Assembly: GCA_028279875.1 (NCBI GenBank)
Contig: JANQMU010000061.1
Location: forward strand, 124,001-188,000
DNA length: 64,000 bases
Origin: Rhizobiaceae bacterium
Lineage (GTDB): Bacteria; Pseudomonadota; Alphaproteobacteria; Rhizobiales; Rhizobiaceae
Direction: 5' to 3'
The notes under the pieces were generated by a model that saw only the letters and a list, made by a program, of their open reading frames with translations, searched no databases and was not told the origin of the DNA. A program made the position numbers and the translations under genes. Of the stretch, positions 17,935 through 27,282 are shown in pieces (the first letter of the stretch is position 1; each line of letters opens with the position of its first letter).

Positions 17935-18450
17935 GTGACCGGCCGCATATTCGACAAGTTGATAGATGCTGCGACTGCTATCGGTGCGCTTGCGACAGCG
18001 CTCATGATGATCCACGTGTCGCTTGATGTGACATTGAAATACCTGTTCAACGCTCCGATTCCCGCCACGATCGTCATCGTTTCGCAATACTACATGCTTT
18101 GCGTTGCATTCCTTCCCCTGGCGCTTGCCGAGCAACAGAATTCGCACATCAGCGTCGAGATTTTTGCCACACACCTACCGGAGCGTATTCAGAACTATCT
18201 GCAAGGCGCCTCGTTCCTGTTCGCCTGCATCGTCTACGGGATGCTGACGTATATAGCGGCTTTCAACGCGCGCAGGGAGTTTGAGGCCGGTAGCTTCTTG
18301 ATCGAGCAGCAAGTCAAGATCGATGTATGGCCAGCCTATTTCATTCTTCCGACCGGGACCGGATTGATGACCCTTTATCTTGCACTGCGCTTCTTCCGGT
18401 TTCTGCGCGGTGACGATCAACTGAAATCTCACGAAGTTCCATTCGAATAG
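17935..18450 (+). CDS. TRAP transporter small permease (DctQ type)
   Basis: The 171-residue membrane protein has four predicted hydrophobic helices and starts with GTG. Positions about 25-40 carry the family pattern H-V-S-L-D-V-T-L-K-Y near the first helix. The gene follows dctP by 113 bases and precedes dctM by 8 bases, as usual. It links the binding protein and the large membrane subunit. Confidence 0.85.
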   Translation: MTGRIFDKLIDAATAIGALATALMMIHVSLDVTLKYLFNAPIPATIVIVSQYYMLCVAFLPLALAEQQNSHISVEIFATHLPERIQNYLQGASFLFACIVYGMLTYIAAFNARREFEAGSFLIEQQVKIDVWPAYFILPTGTGLMTLYLALRFFRFLRGDDQLKSHEVPFE

Positions 18451-18458
18451 GGCGCCCC

Positions 18459-19766
18459 ATGTCTAACATCGAAATTGGCTTCACGGGATTGGGTTTGCTG
18501 TTCACACTAATTCTGCTCCGCTTCCCAATCGGCATTTCCATGATCGGCGTTTCTTTCGCGGGAATTTGGGTGTTGGTTGGCGAACGCGCGGCTTGGGCTG
18601 CGCTTGGGCTGATACCGCAGTCATTCGCCGCAAAATGGGCGTTGAGTTCCGTCCCCATGTTCCTGCTGATGGGCTTCGTCTGCTATCACACGGGTCTCAC
18701 CAAGTCTCTGTTCGACGTCGCCCGATTGTGGTTGTCGCGTCTCCCAGGGGGCCTTGCGGTTGCATCCGTTTTTGGTTCCGCGGGGTTTGCTGCGGTCACC
18801 GGATCAAGTGTGGCCTGCTCTGCAACGATGGGTAAAATTGCCGTGCCGGAAATGACCCGATGTGGCTATTCTCCGAAACTCGCGACAGGAACGGTCGCCG
18901 CCGCAGGAACGATTGGCGCGCTTATCCCGCCATCGATATTGATGATCCTTTACGGGATCATCGCCCAGGTTCCGATAGGCAAGCTGTTTCTTGGCGGGCT
19001 TGCTGTCGGCTTGTTGACCACTTTCGCCTACTGCGCCGTGATTATTCTTCAAGCGACATTGAATCCGAAGATCGCGCCTCGAATCGAGGGCGGCATTCCG
19101 ATGAAGGAGAAGTTGGACGCCCTGTTGACGACCTGGCCGCTTATCCTTCTTGTCATCGGCGTTTTCGGGGGTCTGTTTTCAGGGTTGTTTACACCGACCG
19201 AAGCCGGAGCTGTTGGCGCTGCGCTGGCCATCATTATCGCGATGGTCAAGCGTTCGCTGACTTGGCAAAACTTCTGGTTATCGATCCGGGAAACCTTGCT
19301 TACGACAGCGACGCTTTTCATCATCGCCATCGGTGCCAGCCTGTTAACCCGTTTTCTTGCATTGAGCGGATCCGGGGATTTTCTGGCAGATACGATTATT
19401 GGTTTCGGTGCGGACCCGCTCGTCCTGCTCATTGGAATAACCGTGGTTTACCTCCTGATGGGCATGATTCTTGATCCCCTCGGTGCGATGCTTTTGACGC
19501 TGCCGGTTCTTCTTCCAATCCTGGAAGCCGGCCAGTTCAGCCTGATCTGGTTTGGTGTTTTGCTGACGAAATACCTGGAGATCGGCATGATCACGCCTCC
19601 AATCGGACTGAATGTCTTCGTCATTAAGGGTGTTGTGGGCAATCTCGCGTCGCTGGAAACAATATTCAAGGGCGTCATCCACTTTCTCATAGCCGACATC
19701 TTCATTGTTGCCGCGATGATCGCTTTCCCAGAGTTCGTTCTCTATCTGCCGAACCTGGTGGAATAA
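18459..19766 (+). CDS. TRAP transporter large permease (DctM type)
   Basis: The 435-residue protein has many hydrophobic segments, with the family landmarks S-V-P-M-F-L-L-M-G-F (66-75), a G-S-S-V-A-C-S-A-T-M-G loop and I-P-P-S-I-L-M-I-L-Y-G. It is the sodium-coupled channel subunit. It is tightly coupled to dctQ and followed 147 bases later by an alcohol dehydrogenase in the same direction. Confidence 0.9.
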   Translation: MSNIEIGFTGLGLLFTLILLRFPIGISMIGVSFAGIWVLVGERAAWAALGLIPQSFAAKWALSSVPMFLLMGFVCYHTGLTKSLFDVARLWLSRLPGGLAVASVFGSAGFAAVTGSSVACSATMGKIAVPEMTRCGYSPKLATGTVAAAGTIGALIPPSILMILYGIIAQVPIGKLFLGGLAVGLLTTFAYCAVIILQATLNPKIAPRIEGGIPMKEKLDALLTTWPLILLVIGVFGGLFSGLFTPTEAGAVGAALAIIIAMVKRSLTWQNFWLSIRETLLTTATLFIIAIGASLLTRFLALSGSGDFLADTIIGFGADPLVLLIGITVVYLLMGMILDPLGAMLLTLPVLLPILEAGQFSLIWFGVLLTKYLEIGMITPPIGLNVFVIKGVVGNLASLETIFKGVIHFLIADIFIVAAMIAFPEFVLYLPNLVE

Positions 19767-19912
19767 CGCTTCGATGCTAATCCCGGCAAAAGAGTTTCAA
19801 GAAGCCGCCAAACGACCACCTCCAGCAAGCGAGGCTTGTCCGCCGATGATTTTCGCATCGGAGAAGCGCTTTTGATGGCTGGGAGCATGCTGGATCATTT
19901 GGGAGAAGAAAA

Positions 19913-20977
19913 ATGAAAATATGGGCCATGGTGGCGCCGAGGACTCCGCTGAAGTTGATTGAAGTCGAGGACCCTAATCCCAAGGGAACCGAGGTCATCG
20001 TCAGAACGACACATTGCGGGCTGTGCCATTCCGATGTTCACCTTTGGGAAGGCGGATACAATCTCGGCGGCGGCAAGGTGATGAGTATTCTCGACCGCGG
20101 TGTGAACCTTCCACTGGCGCCCAGTCACGAGATTGCCGGCGTCGTCGACGCAGTCGGACCGAATGCCGACGGCGTTCACGTAGGGGACAAGCGCATTGTC
20201 TTTCCCTGGATCGGATGCGGAAAATGCGACCGCTGCAAGGCAGGTGAAGAGAACCTTTGTGCCACCATGAGTCCCATCGGCCTGCTGCGCCATGGCGGCA
20301 TGGCGCAGAAGGTGGTGGTACCGCATCCGCGTTACCTGGTCGACCCCGGCAACCTGGAGCTCGGGCTTGGCGCCACCTATGCCTGTTCCGGTATCACCGC
20401 GAATGGTGCCATTCGCAAACTGGAGATCGACAGCCCGGAAAAACCCGTGGTGTTGATGGGTGCTGGCGGACTTGGTTTGTCGGCTGTGGCGTTGCTGAAG
20501 GCCAAGGATCATCGCAATACGATTGTTGTCGATTTGAACTCTGCCAAGCGCGAGGCCGCAATGGAGGCCGGCGCTACAGCCTTTGTTGATGGCACGGCTT
20601 CTGATCTGGGTGCCAAGATCAAAGATGCCGCAGGTGGACCGGTGCCTTATGCAATCGACTTTGTCGGCAACGATAAAACGGCACGGGTGTTGTTCGACAA
20701 CCTTGCCAAGGGTGGGCGTGTGGTGATTGTAGGTGTGGCCGGCGGTGAGTTGAACCTGTCACTGGCCGGCCTGATTTTTGTGCCTCGAGCGATCATGGGC
20801 TCTGTGGTGGGAACCATCCAGGACCTTCGAGAAGTGGTTGCACTTGCCAATTCCGGCAAACTGAAACCTCTCCCGATTGAGCGAATGCCGATTGACCAGG
20901 CAAACCAGGCGTTGCAGAAATTGATCGACGGAAAGACAACCGGACGCATCGTGCTGGAGCACAACAATACAGATTGA
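19913..20977 (+). CDS. Zinc-dependent alcohol dehydrogenase (MDR superfamily)
   Basis: The 354-residue protein has catalytic zinc ligands Cys35 (H-C-G-L-C-H-S), His72-Glu73 and Cys158, structural zinc cysteines 102, 105, 108 and 116, and the NAD(P)-binding G-A-G-G-L-G (183-188). All are intact, so an active NAD(P)-dependent alcohol dehydrogenase is expected. A good purine-rich Shine-Dalgarno precedes the ATG. It follows the TRAP genes and probably oxidises an alcohol derived from the imported compound. Confidence 0.9.
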   Translation: MKIWAMVAPRTPLKLIEVEDPNPKGTEVIVRTTHCGLCHSDVHLWEGGYNLGGGKVMSILDRGVNLPLAPSHEIAGVVDAVGPNADGVHVGDKRIVFPWIGCGKCDRCKAGEENLCATMSPIGLLRHGGMAQKVVVPHPRYLVDPGNLELGLGATYACSGITANGAIRKLEIDSPEKPVVLMGAGGLGLSAVALLKAKDHRNTIVVDLNSAKREAAMEAGATAFVDGTASDLGAKIKDAAGGPVPYAIDFVGNDKTARVLFDNLAKGGRVVIVGVAGGELNLSLAGLIFVPRAIMGSVVGTIQDLREVVALANSGKLKPLPIERMPIDQANQALQKLIDGKTTGRIVLEHNNTD

Positions 20978-21141
20978 AACGGTAGCGGGTTAAGAGTCCA
21001 TTCGGGAATTAAGTTGGCGAAAGCCAAAACGCGATCCATCACTGCAATCGGTTATTTCGCCGGTGTACTGATCTTCGAACTCGGTATGCGGTCTTTTTTG
21101 CGAATACCTTCTGTTTGAGCGCATTATATTCGCCCATAGAT

Positions 21142-21177
21142 CGGGTGCCGGGCTCGACTTGTAGAGCCCGGCACCCG
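21142..21177. terminator. Strong stem-loop between convergent adh and dctP genes
   Basis: Fourteen-base perfect arms (from CGGGTGCC to GGCACCCG) enclose an eight-base loop, 12 bases beyond the dctP stop on the minus strand. No long T-run is present. Position and stability suggest a terminator, possibly bidirectional. Confidence 0.7.
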
Positions 21178-21188
21178 TCTAGATCCGA

Positions 21189-22313
21189 TCAGTCGATGCC
21201 GTAGGTTTTGACGTCGACCTTGTCAAAGATGTTTTCCTTGAGAACCGCCAGAAGCGCGTCCTCGTCCTTGCGGTCCACGCCGGCCAAGAGGCCCTCCCAT
21301 TTTTCCACGTACACTGCGAACGAGGAAAAGAGCGAGTCTGGGTCGGCGATACCGAATTTCTCTTTGGCGATCTCGGCACCGCCCCCAAATCCACCGTCGA
21401 CCCAAGCTCGAACCGCGTCCTTGAAGGCCGCATCCGCCTCGACCACAGCCTTGCCGTTGTCCTTGGCCCACTGCAGAGCATCTTCAACCTCTTTGGCATA
21501 GGCCATTTGCAGACGCACCATACTTAACGCACCCACGTCCAGCAAATGGCGGCGGTTCTCATCCGAAATACCCTGCCAGAAGTCGCGATCATACATCAGG
21601 CCCGCGGAAGAGAAGTACGGCATGAAATTCGCCAGAAAAACGGAATCGATCAGATCGCCGATTTTTTGTCCGGAGACCAGGAAGGTCAGGTCTGCGGCAA
21701 CGCAATCCAGAGCCCCACGCTCGAGCCCCGTATAGGATTCGCTGGATGATATATTCACCGGGCTCAATCCGATATCGGTCATTACGCGTGCGTAAGACGC
21801 TCCCGGCGAGCGGGTCTTGGCACCCTGAAGATCTTCCAGGGAGGTCCGGCCGCCAGTGCACATCAGATGATAGACCGGCGTCGCGTGACCGGCTCCGTAT
21901 AGAACGCCGTTGTTTTTCCAGTCCTGTTTTGCGGCTTCATCGTTGAAATTGAAATCGGCATAGGCGAAAGCCAGGACAAAACTGTCAGGCTTCAACCAAC
22001 CCAAGTCACTGACCGCGTTAAGCACGGGCAATGCCGAAGGCGCATAGGTCGGAGGCATGACCGAGACCTGTGCCACACCGTTGGATATGCCTTCGAGTGT
22101 CCCAGTGGGGGGCAACAGCGCACCGCCTGCAAAGACTTCGAAGTCGATCTCTCCACCCGTCGCGTCGCGCACATTGTCCGCGAACTCCTGGTGCTGGTAG
22201 CGTGTTATGATGTGCGTTGGACCGATAAAGGTCGCAATCGAATACTGCTCGGCCTTGGCCGGGGTTGCGATGGCCAAGAACACAGCTGCCATCAGGGTCT
22301 TTCTGAAACGCAT
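21189..22313 (-). CDS. TRAP transporter substrate-binding protein (second system)
   Basis: The 374-residue exported protein has a signal peptide cleaved near A-K-A-E (residue 21). A very strong Shine-Dalgarno (AAGGAGGAAA) precedes the ATG. It is only distantly similar to the DctP at 16667, so the ligands may differ. It is the last gene of the minus-strand unit dctQ - dctM - dctP, where the receptor comes third rather than first. Confidence 0.88.
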   Translation of the reverse strand: MRFRKTLMAAVFLAIATPAKAEQYSIATFIGPTHIITRYQHQEFADNVRDATGGEIDFEVFAGGALLPPTGTLEGISNGVAQVSVMPPTYAPSALPVLNAVSDLGWLKPDSFVLAFAYADFNFNDEAAKQDWKNNGVLYGAGHATPVYHLMCTGGRTSLEDLQGAKTRSPGASYARVMTDIGLSPVNISSSESYTGLERGALDCVAADLTFLVSGQKIGDLIDSVFLANFMPYFSSAGLMYDRDFWQGISDENRRHLLDVGALSMVRLQMAYAKEVEDALQWAKDNGKAVVEADAAFKDAVRAWVDGGFGGGAEIAKEKFGIADPDSLFSSFAVYVEKWEGLLAGVDRKDEDALLAVLKENIFDKVDVKTYGID

Positions 22314-22349
22314 GATTTCCTCCTTTTTTCCAGCGTTTTAGATCAGCAC

Positions 22350-23657
22350 TTACTTCATCTGACTCGGCAGCCAGAGCGCGATTTCCGGCCAGATGATCAT
22401 TGCAACGAGAACCAGCACATCCATTGCCAGGAACATCAGCGCACCTTTGAAGATGGTCGGCAGGGACGCTGCGCCGCGCAGAAGCGAATGAATGACGAAA
22501 CAGTTGAGCCCAAAGGGCGGCGAGATCAGACCAATTTCCAGCAGCTTCACCACCAGGATGCCAAACCAGATCATGTTGATGTCGGCCGCATCGAGTAGCG
22601 GAATCAAGATCGGCAGCGTCAGCAGCATGATCCCTAGCGAGTCGATGAACATGCCCAGCGTGATGTACATCAGGGCGATCACCAGGATCAGTGTCAGCGG
22701 ATCGGTCCCGAGCGCCTTGATATTGTCGGAGATTGCGGCGGGAAGACCGGCGAGCCCCATGAATGTCGTGAACATGCTTGCGCCCATGGCGATCACAAAC
22801 AGGCTGGACGTCCCGAGCGCTGTTTCCTTCAATGCGCTGAGCATCTGCTTCAGCGTCAGCGTTCGCCGCGTCAGCGCGATGATGCAGGCCAACGCAGCAC
22901 CCACGGCGCCTGCCTCTGTAGGCGTCATGATACCTGCGTAGATGCCGCCGATGACGCCGATCACCAACACGGGCAGTGGCCAGGATTCGCGAACCGCATC
23001 CCAGAATTCACCCTCTGCGAGTTCTATTCTGGTACTGGGAGCCATCGACGGATTGATCTTCACGACAACCATGATCATCGCGATGTAAGCGACTGCTGTC
23101 AGCAATCCGGGAATGAAACCCGCGATGAACAACTGGCCGATGGGCGCTTGGGTAAATACGCCATAAATGACGAGGATGACCGAGGGTGGGATCAGCGACC
23201 CGAGTGTGCCGGATGCGGCAACGCAACCGGCGGACAGGCTATAGGCATATCCGGCCTTGCGCATTTCGGGAATTGCGATCCTGCCCATCCCCGCCGCCGT
23301 CGCGACAGATGATCCCGAAGCCGCAGCGAACAGCGCACAGGCGCCAACGGAGGAACAGGCAAGTCCACCGGGCACACGGTAGAGAAGCACCCGCATCATG
23401 CGGAACAGGCCCGTTGTGAGCCCTGTTTGACTTGCGACGAAGCCCATCAGCAGAAACATGGGCACAGCGCTGAACGACCAGTTGGCAATAAACTGATACG
23501 GAACCGCTTTGAGCATTCCAAAGGCGGCATTGATGTTGGTCAGAGCCCAAAGGCCGACAAAGGACGTCGTGGCGAGCGCAATGCCAATCGGTGTTCGGAG
23601 CAGAACGAGCAGAAAGGTCACTGCGATGCCGATCAGTCCAATATCGAACCTATCCAT
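22350..23657 (-). CDS. TRAP transporter large permease (second system)
   Basis: The 435-residue DctM protein starts with Met-Asp-Arg-Phe-Asp-Ile-Gly. An upstream in-frame extension to 23807 overlaps dctQ and lacks membrane-protein character, so it is rejected. It has S-A-V-P-M-F-L-L-M-G-F, the G-S-S-V-A-T-A-A-G-M-G loop and I-P-P-S-V-I-L-V-I-Y-G, as in the first system. Its first bases overlap the dctQ stop by 8, indicating coupling. Confidence 0.9.
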   Translation of the reverse strand: MDRFDIGLIGIAVTFLLVLLRTPIGIALATTSFVGLWALTNINAAFGMLKAVPYQFIANWSFSAVPMFLLMGFVASQTGLTTGLFRMMRVLLYRVPGGLACSSVGACALFAAASGSSVATAAGMGRIAIPEMRKAGYAYSLSAGCVAASGTLGSLIPPSVILVIYGVFTQAPIGQLFIAGFIPGLLTAVAYIAMIMVVVKINPSMAPSTRIELAEGEFWDAVRESWPLPVLVIGVIGGIYAGIMTPTEAGAVGAALACIIALTRRTLTLKQMLSALKETALGTSSLFVIAMGASMFTTFMGLAGLPAAISDNIKALGTDPLTLILVIALMYITLGMFIDSLGIMLLTLPILIPLLDAADINMIWFGILVVKLLEIGLISPPFGLNCFVIHSLLRGAASLPTIFKGALMFLAMDVLVLVAMIIWPEIALWLPSQMK

Positions 23658-24183
23658 GGAACTCTTCCTGTTCCACGTCGTGTACGCCCACGAGCTTCGC
23701 GCGAACCTCCTTGTTTGTGAAAAACTGATAGAGATAGACGACGCAGATGACGCCTGCCAAGAAGAAACTGACAGGCAGGACAAACCGGCTCGGCCAGACA
23801 GTGACAAAGTATTGTCCCATCATCTGTTCATTGATCCGGAATGAGCGCAGGGCATCTCCCCAACTGGTGTAAGCCAGCACGAAATAGACGGTGGCCGACA
23901 GCGTGAGCACCATCGTCATGCAGGAAACCTTCATGAAATGGGGCATGAACTGATAGGCCGCGTCGACAGCGATCGAAGCGCGCGCAAGCTCCACCGCTGC
24001 AAGCGGCAGAAACACCCCGGCAACCATGTAGTAGGCGGAGACGATTTCCAGAGTGCCCGGAATGGGGCTGTTCATCGCGTATCTCAGGGCAACGTCGGCG
24101 GCGACGTGAACCATCATGGCAAACAGGAACAGCCCTGAAAGAAGCAACGTCAGGTTGGACAGATGCGTCAGAATTCGCTTCAC
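23650..24183 (-). CDS. TRAP transporter small permease (second system)
   Basis: The 177-residue protein has four hydrophobic helices. The GTG at 24183 is chosen because GGTGGAG precedes it at correct spacing; the frame is open to 24315 but that extension is hydrophilic and unlike DctQ proteins. H-V-A-A-D-V-A-L-R-Y is the family pattern after the first helix. It is the first gene of the operon; the palindrome at 24414 lies in its promoter region. Confidence 0.85.
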   Translation of the reverse strand: MKRILTHLSNLTLLLSGLFLFAMMVHVAADVALRYAMNSPIPGTLEIVSAYYMVAGVFLPLAAVELARASIAVDAAYQFMPHFMKVSCMTMVLTLSATVYFVLAYTSWGDALRSFRINEQMMGQYFVTVWPSRFVLPVSFFLAGVICVVYLYQFFTNKEVRAKLVGVHDVEQEEFHG

Positions 24184-24413
24184 GCTGTTTTCTCCACCTG
24201 TGTCACCTGCTTTCGGTTGCCTAAAGTGCTCTTCAGCATTTCTTTGATTTTCTCGATCGATCCCTGCATCGGTGGCTACGGCGGGCTTGCGCGAAAAGAG
24301 CTTGCCGATCCGCAACCGTACGCAGACCGCCCGGCACAGATCGAGTTCGGCTTGCGAGTACGCTGAAACTCAACCCTCGCTTGATTGAGATCGGCCGAGA
24401 ATCAACTCCTCCC

Positions 24414-24425
24414 AAAGATATCTAA
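24414..24425. promoter_or_regulatory. Palindromic operator before the second TRAP operon
   Basis: AAAGATATCTAA has a perfect AGATATCT core and one intact outer half-site. It lies about 230 bases upstream of the dctQ start. It matches the island motif. Confidence 0.5.
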
Positions 24426-25092
24426 TTACAAAGCGCGAGCGCGAACATCGGCGTTTGTCGCCTCGTAATATGCAAAGCTACAAGATCCATCTTGATTGTA
24501 ATTGTCATGCATTCGGCAATCATTGATTTGAAGGGCTAGATCTGGGTTGAATTAGAGTCAAGCTTATGTTTTTGTTACACTAATTTTGTCCTGCTTTAAC
24601 GAGACTGGTGCTGAATCTGGCAAGCCGAAGCTGCGGCGAAGCGAGCCTGTTAAAGTGCACCCTACCCTACATCAGTAACACTCCCTCCCATTTCTTATTC
24701 TGTAACTAGGTATCATATACTTAGATGTCTATGCAACATAAATTGCGAATGCCCCGAGGCAGCAGAATGCGAAGCCAGGTCCCTGGAAAGAATGCCGGCA
24801 GATGGAACTTTTGTGCAGGCCGAGTTCGCCGCCGAACGAACACATCTCGTCCCCATCGTGCCGGAACAGGCTTCAGCAAGCTGACTTCGAATTCTGGAGT
24901 AAGGGTGTCGCGATGTTGTCGATCGACTAGCCGTAGCTGCCCGGCACAGATCGATGCGAAATAAGACCTTCAACCAAATAATGAGCCGATACTGAGCCCG
25001 GTCATGTTTCGGAAACAAATACGTTGCGCACCTGTCCACCTTCGGCTGAAATTACCCCATTGCCGAACTGGAACAATTGGGTGAAGGTTGCG
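24426..25092. other. Long intergenic region at the island end, no gene assigned
   Basis: About 660 bases lie between the TRAP promoter and the DUF4268 gene. Short frames on both strands (for example around 24725-25039) show no family features. One island palindrome lies at 24721. The stretch may contain decayed genes. Confidence 0.4.
24721..24732. promoter_or_regulatory. Solitary copy of the island palindrome
   Basis: TTAGATGTCTAT (TAGA-TG-TCTA core) is a good match to the island motif but has no adjacent start codon: the nearest genes begin about 360 bases to the right and 540 to the left. It may serve a decayed or unannotated transcript, or act as a distal site. Confidence 0.45.
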
Positions 25093-26073
25093 ATGAGAGA
25101 AGATCGGAAAGATGCCTCGGTTGAAGTGCCGTATCGGAAGCCGGAGTGGCTTCGGTTGGTTTACAAAAGCAAAGCGCCACCTTTGCCCATTGACCCGATG
25201 CTACGGCATCGTGTTCCTGCGGGCTATCAGCGTCTTCACGACGCCATAAAAGCCACCGGCCAAGCTACGGTACAGGGTTGGAACGGAAATGAATCCTATG
25301 CGAGCCGTTGCAAGCTCCCACCGGATCCACCTTGGAAATGGCCGACGGTGAAGGATCTCAATGTTCCGTTTATAATCACAGATAGCAACCAGTATGGGGA
25401 AGCATCCCTGGAAGAGATGCACACATGGTGGAGCGACAATGAAGTTCCAATCGTTGGCGAGTGGCAGTTTGCCGTGGAGCGCTGGGAAGAGGCGCGCGAA
25501 CAAGTCTTGCTGATGCTTGAGCGCGACTTGGTGCCTGCATTCGTTCACCGACAAGACGGCGAGCTTGTTCTTGCCGAGAAAGCTCAGGACGAGGCCGTGG
25601 AGGCGACCGATAAGAAGAAAAGGCACATCATTCGCAGAAAGTTCTGGACGCAGCTGATCCTGGAAATGAACAATCGCTCGAACCTCTATCAGAACATCTC
25701 GCCGGGTATCGCGTCCTGGATAAGCGCTGGATCCGGCATGAGAGGGGTGGGTTTCAATTTCGGCGCGACGAAAACTTATGGCCGGGCGGAGGTGTATATT
25801 GATCGCGGAAACTCTGATGAGAACAAATGGGTATTTGACCAGCTCCTTGAGCAAAGGAGTGTCATAGAAAATGCTTTTGGGGGTTCGCTGGTATGGGAGC
25901 GGCTCGATCAAAAGAGTGGTTGTCGGATCAAAGCTGAAGAACCAGGGAATATCTACGATCCAGACCAGTGCCCATCCATGATTGAGTTCATGGTCGACGC
26001 AATGTCCCGTATGGAACTGGCATTCCGTGGGCCACTGGACGAAATCAACAGGAAGCTGCGGACAAAATCCTAG
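25093..26073 (+). CDS. DUF4268-containing protein of unknown function
   Basis: The 326-residue protein is counted from the ATG at 25093 (AAGG upstream); a TTG at 25024 is a poorer alternative. The C-terminal part, about residues 180-285, resembles DUF4268, with K-F-W-T-Q and F-N-F-G-A-T, a domain often found beside restriction or defence genes. The N-terminal half is not recognised. No signal peptide or membrane helix is seen. It lies between the catabolic genes and the tRNA-Arg gene, a typical spot for island cargo. Confidence 0.65.
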   Translation: MREDRKDASVEVPYRKPEWLRLVYKSKAPPLPIDPMLRHRVPAGYQRLHDAIKATGQATVQGWNGNESYASRCKLPPDPPWKWPTVKDLNVPFIITDSNQYGEASLEEMHTWWSDNEVPIVGEWQFAVERWEEAREQVLLMLERDLVPAFVHRQDGELVLAEKAQDEAVEATDKKKRHIIRRKFWTQLILEMNNRSNLYQNISPGIASWISAGSGMRGVGFNFGATKTYGRAEVYIDRGNSDENKWVFDQLLEQRSVIENAFGGSLVWERLDQKSGCRIKAEEPGNIYDPDQCPSMIEFMVDAMSRMELAFRGPLDEINRKLRTKS

Positions 26074-26145
26074 CTGCGGTGGTTACTATGTGGTTACTTC
26101 TTCGAAACCACACGCCATCAAATCAACTTAACTTATTGAAAAATT

Positions 26146-26222
<77 letters not shown>

Positions 26223-26383
26223 CTTATGCGCTGGCGGCATTGGTTGTTGGCTGGATAAACCAAGTTGCGGGCGACCGCAATCTGAAAATGCTTGGCGACC
26301 GGGGAACGAGTGCAAATCGGCTCCTCGGGTGAGCGGCCGACGATATTGTCCGCGATCCCACATCGGGACCGTGATCTCCGGGC

Positions 26384-27001
26384 TTAGGCAGCCGCCGGCA
26401 GGAACAGCAGCTTCACATAGGAGCGGAACAGCAGGATCTGCTCGGCCAGGATCTTCGGCTGGCCGAGGGCCTTGGACATGACGATGCCGCCTTCCACCGT
26501 GCTCGACACCATATCGGCCAGTGCTTCCAGATCGACCTTGTCCCTCGGCGGATAGATCTTGCTGATCTCGTTCAATTCCGTCAGGAACCGCTGGCGCCAG
26601 GCAAGGACGGCCTGCCGGTTGAGGTCGCACACCTCCCGGTCGAAGAGGCGCTCATTGTAGCAATAGGTGGCGATCAGGCAGCCGGGATGCCCTTTGGGCA
26701 AATCAGCCATCATCTCGGCAAACAGTTTGAGACCGATGAGAAAGGCGTGAAGGGGATCGTCGTGCAGTTCGCGCGCCCGCAGGAAGATATCGTCGAGCAC
26801 CTCCTCGTCACGATCGACATAGCGCTGCAACAGGGCGCGGGCGAGTTCGTTCTTGTCCCGGAAATGATAGAAGAAGCCGCTTTTGGTGATTTGTGCCTCA
26901 GCGATAATCTCATCGATGGAGGTCGCGCCAAATCCTTTGGTCAAAATGGCGGCTTCGGCAATGTCCATCAGCCGCTCGCGTGTTTCCTGGCCTTTGCGCA
27001 T
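26384..27001 (-). CDS. TetR/AcrR-family transcriptional regulator
   Basis: The 205-residue protein has an N-terminal helix-turn-helix: R-E-R-L-M-D-I-A-E-A-A, then F-G-A-T-S-I-D-E-I, then I-T-K-S-G-F-F-Y-H-F. The ATG at 27001 is preferred over a TTG four codons upstream. The C-terminal half is a variable ligand-binding domain. It stands alone next to the tRNA and is divergent from the acetyltransferase gene, which it may control. Confidence 0.88.
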   Translation of the reverse strand: MRKGQETRERLMDIAEAAILTKGFGATSIDEIIAEAQITKSGFFYHFRDKNELARALLQRYVDRDEEVLDDIFLRARELHDDPLHAFLIGLKLFAEMMADLPKGHPGCLIATYCYNERLFDREVCDLNRQAVLAWRQRFLTELNEISKIYPPRDKVDLEALADMVSSTVEGGIVMSKALGQPKILAEQILLFRSYVKLLFLPAAA

Positions 27002-27282
27002 CGCTTTTCCCAATTCACTTTACCGCAAGTACAGTTTTCTGCGCGCCTGCTGCCGGCAGTTGGTCAGAATTCCCATAACACACTGAAATATATATAATAA
27101 TTTTTCCAACCGCACCATACCGCAATCCCGCTATCGCACGGGCCCGCCTGTCGTCATGCTTCCGTCACAACCCAAGGACAAAGCCATGAGACACGCAAGA
27201 TATAGGCATAAGCTGCCACAACTCAACGGCCATGCGTGCCGCCATCACCGATGCGCCACCTGGAGCAACAAAGGAGAATGTC

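Noticed and set aside
23658-23807. N-terminal extension of the second DctM
   Set aside because: It overlaps dctQ in another frame, is serine-rich and not membrane-like; the ATG at 23657 gives the family-typical start.
24713-25039. Open frames on both strands as a possible small gene or transposase fragment
   Set aside because: No recognisable motif, no ribosome-binding site and composition like a chance frame; kept only as unassigned intergenic sequence.
26090-26113. Inverted repeat TGTGGTT...AACCACA beyond the tRNA 3' end as a terminator or att site
   Set aside because: No T-run, and no second copy was noticed in the window; too little to call either.
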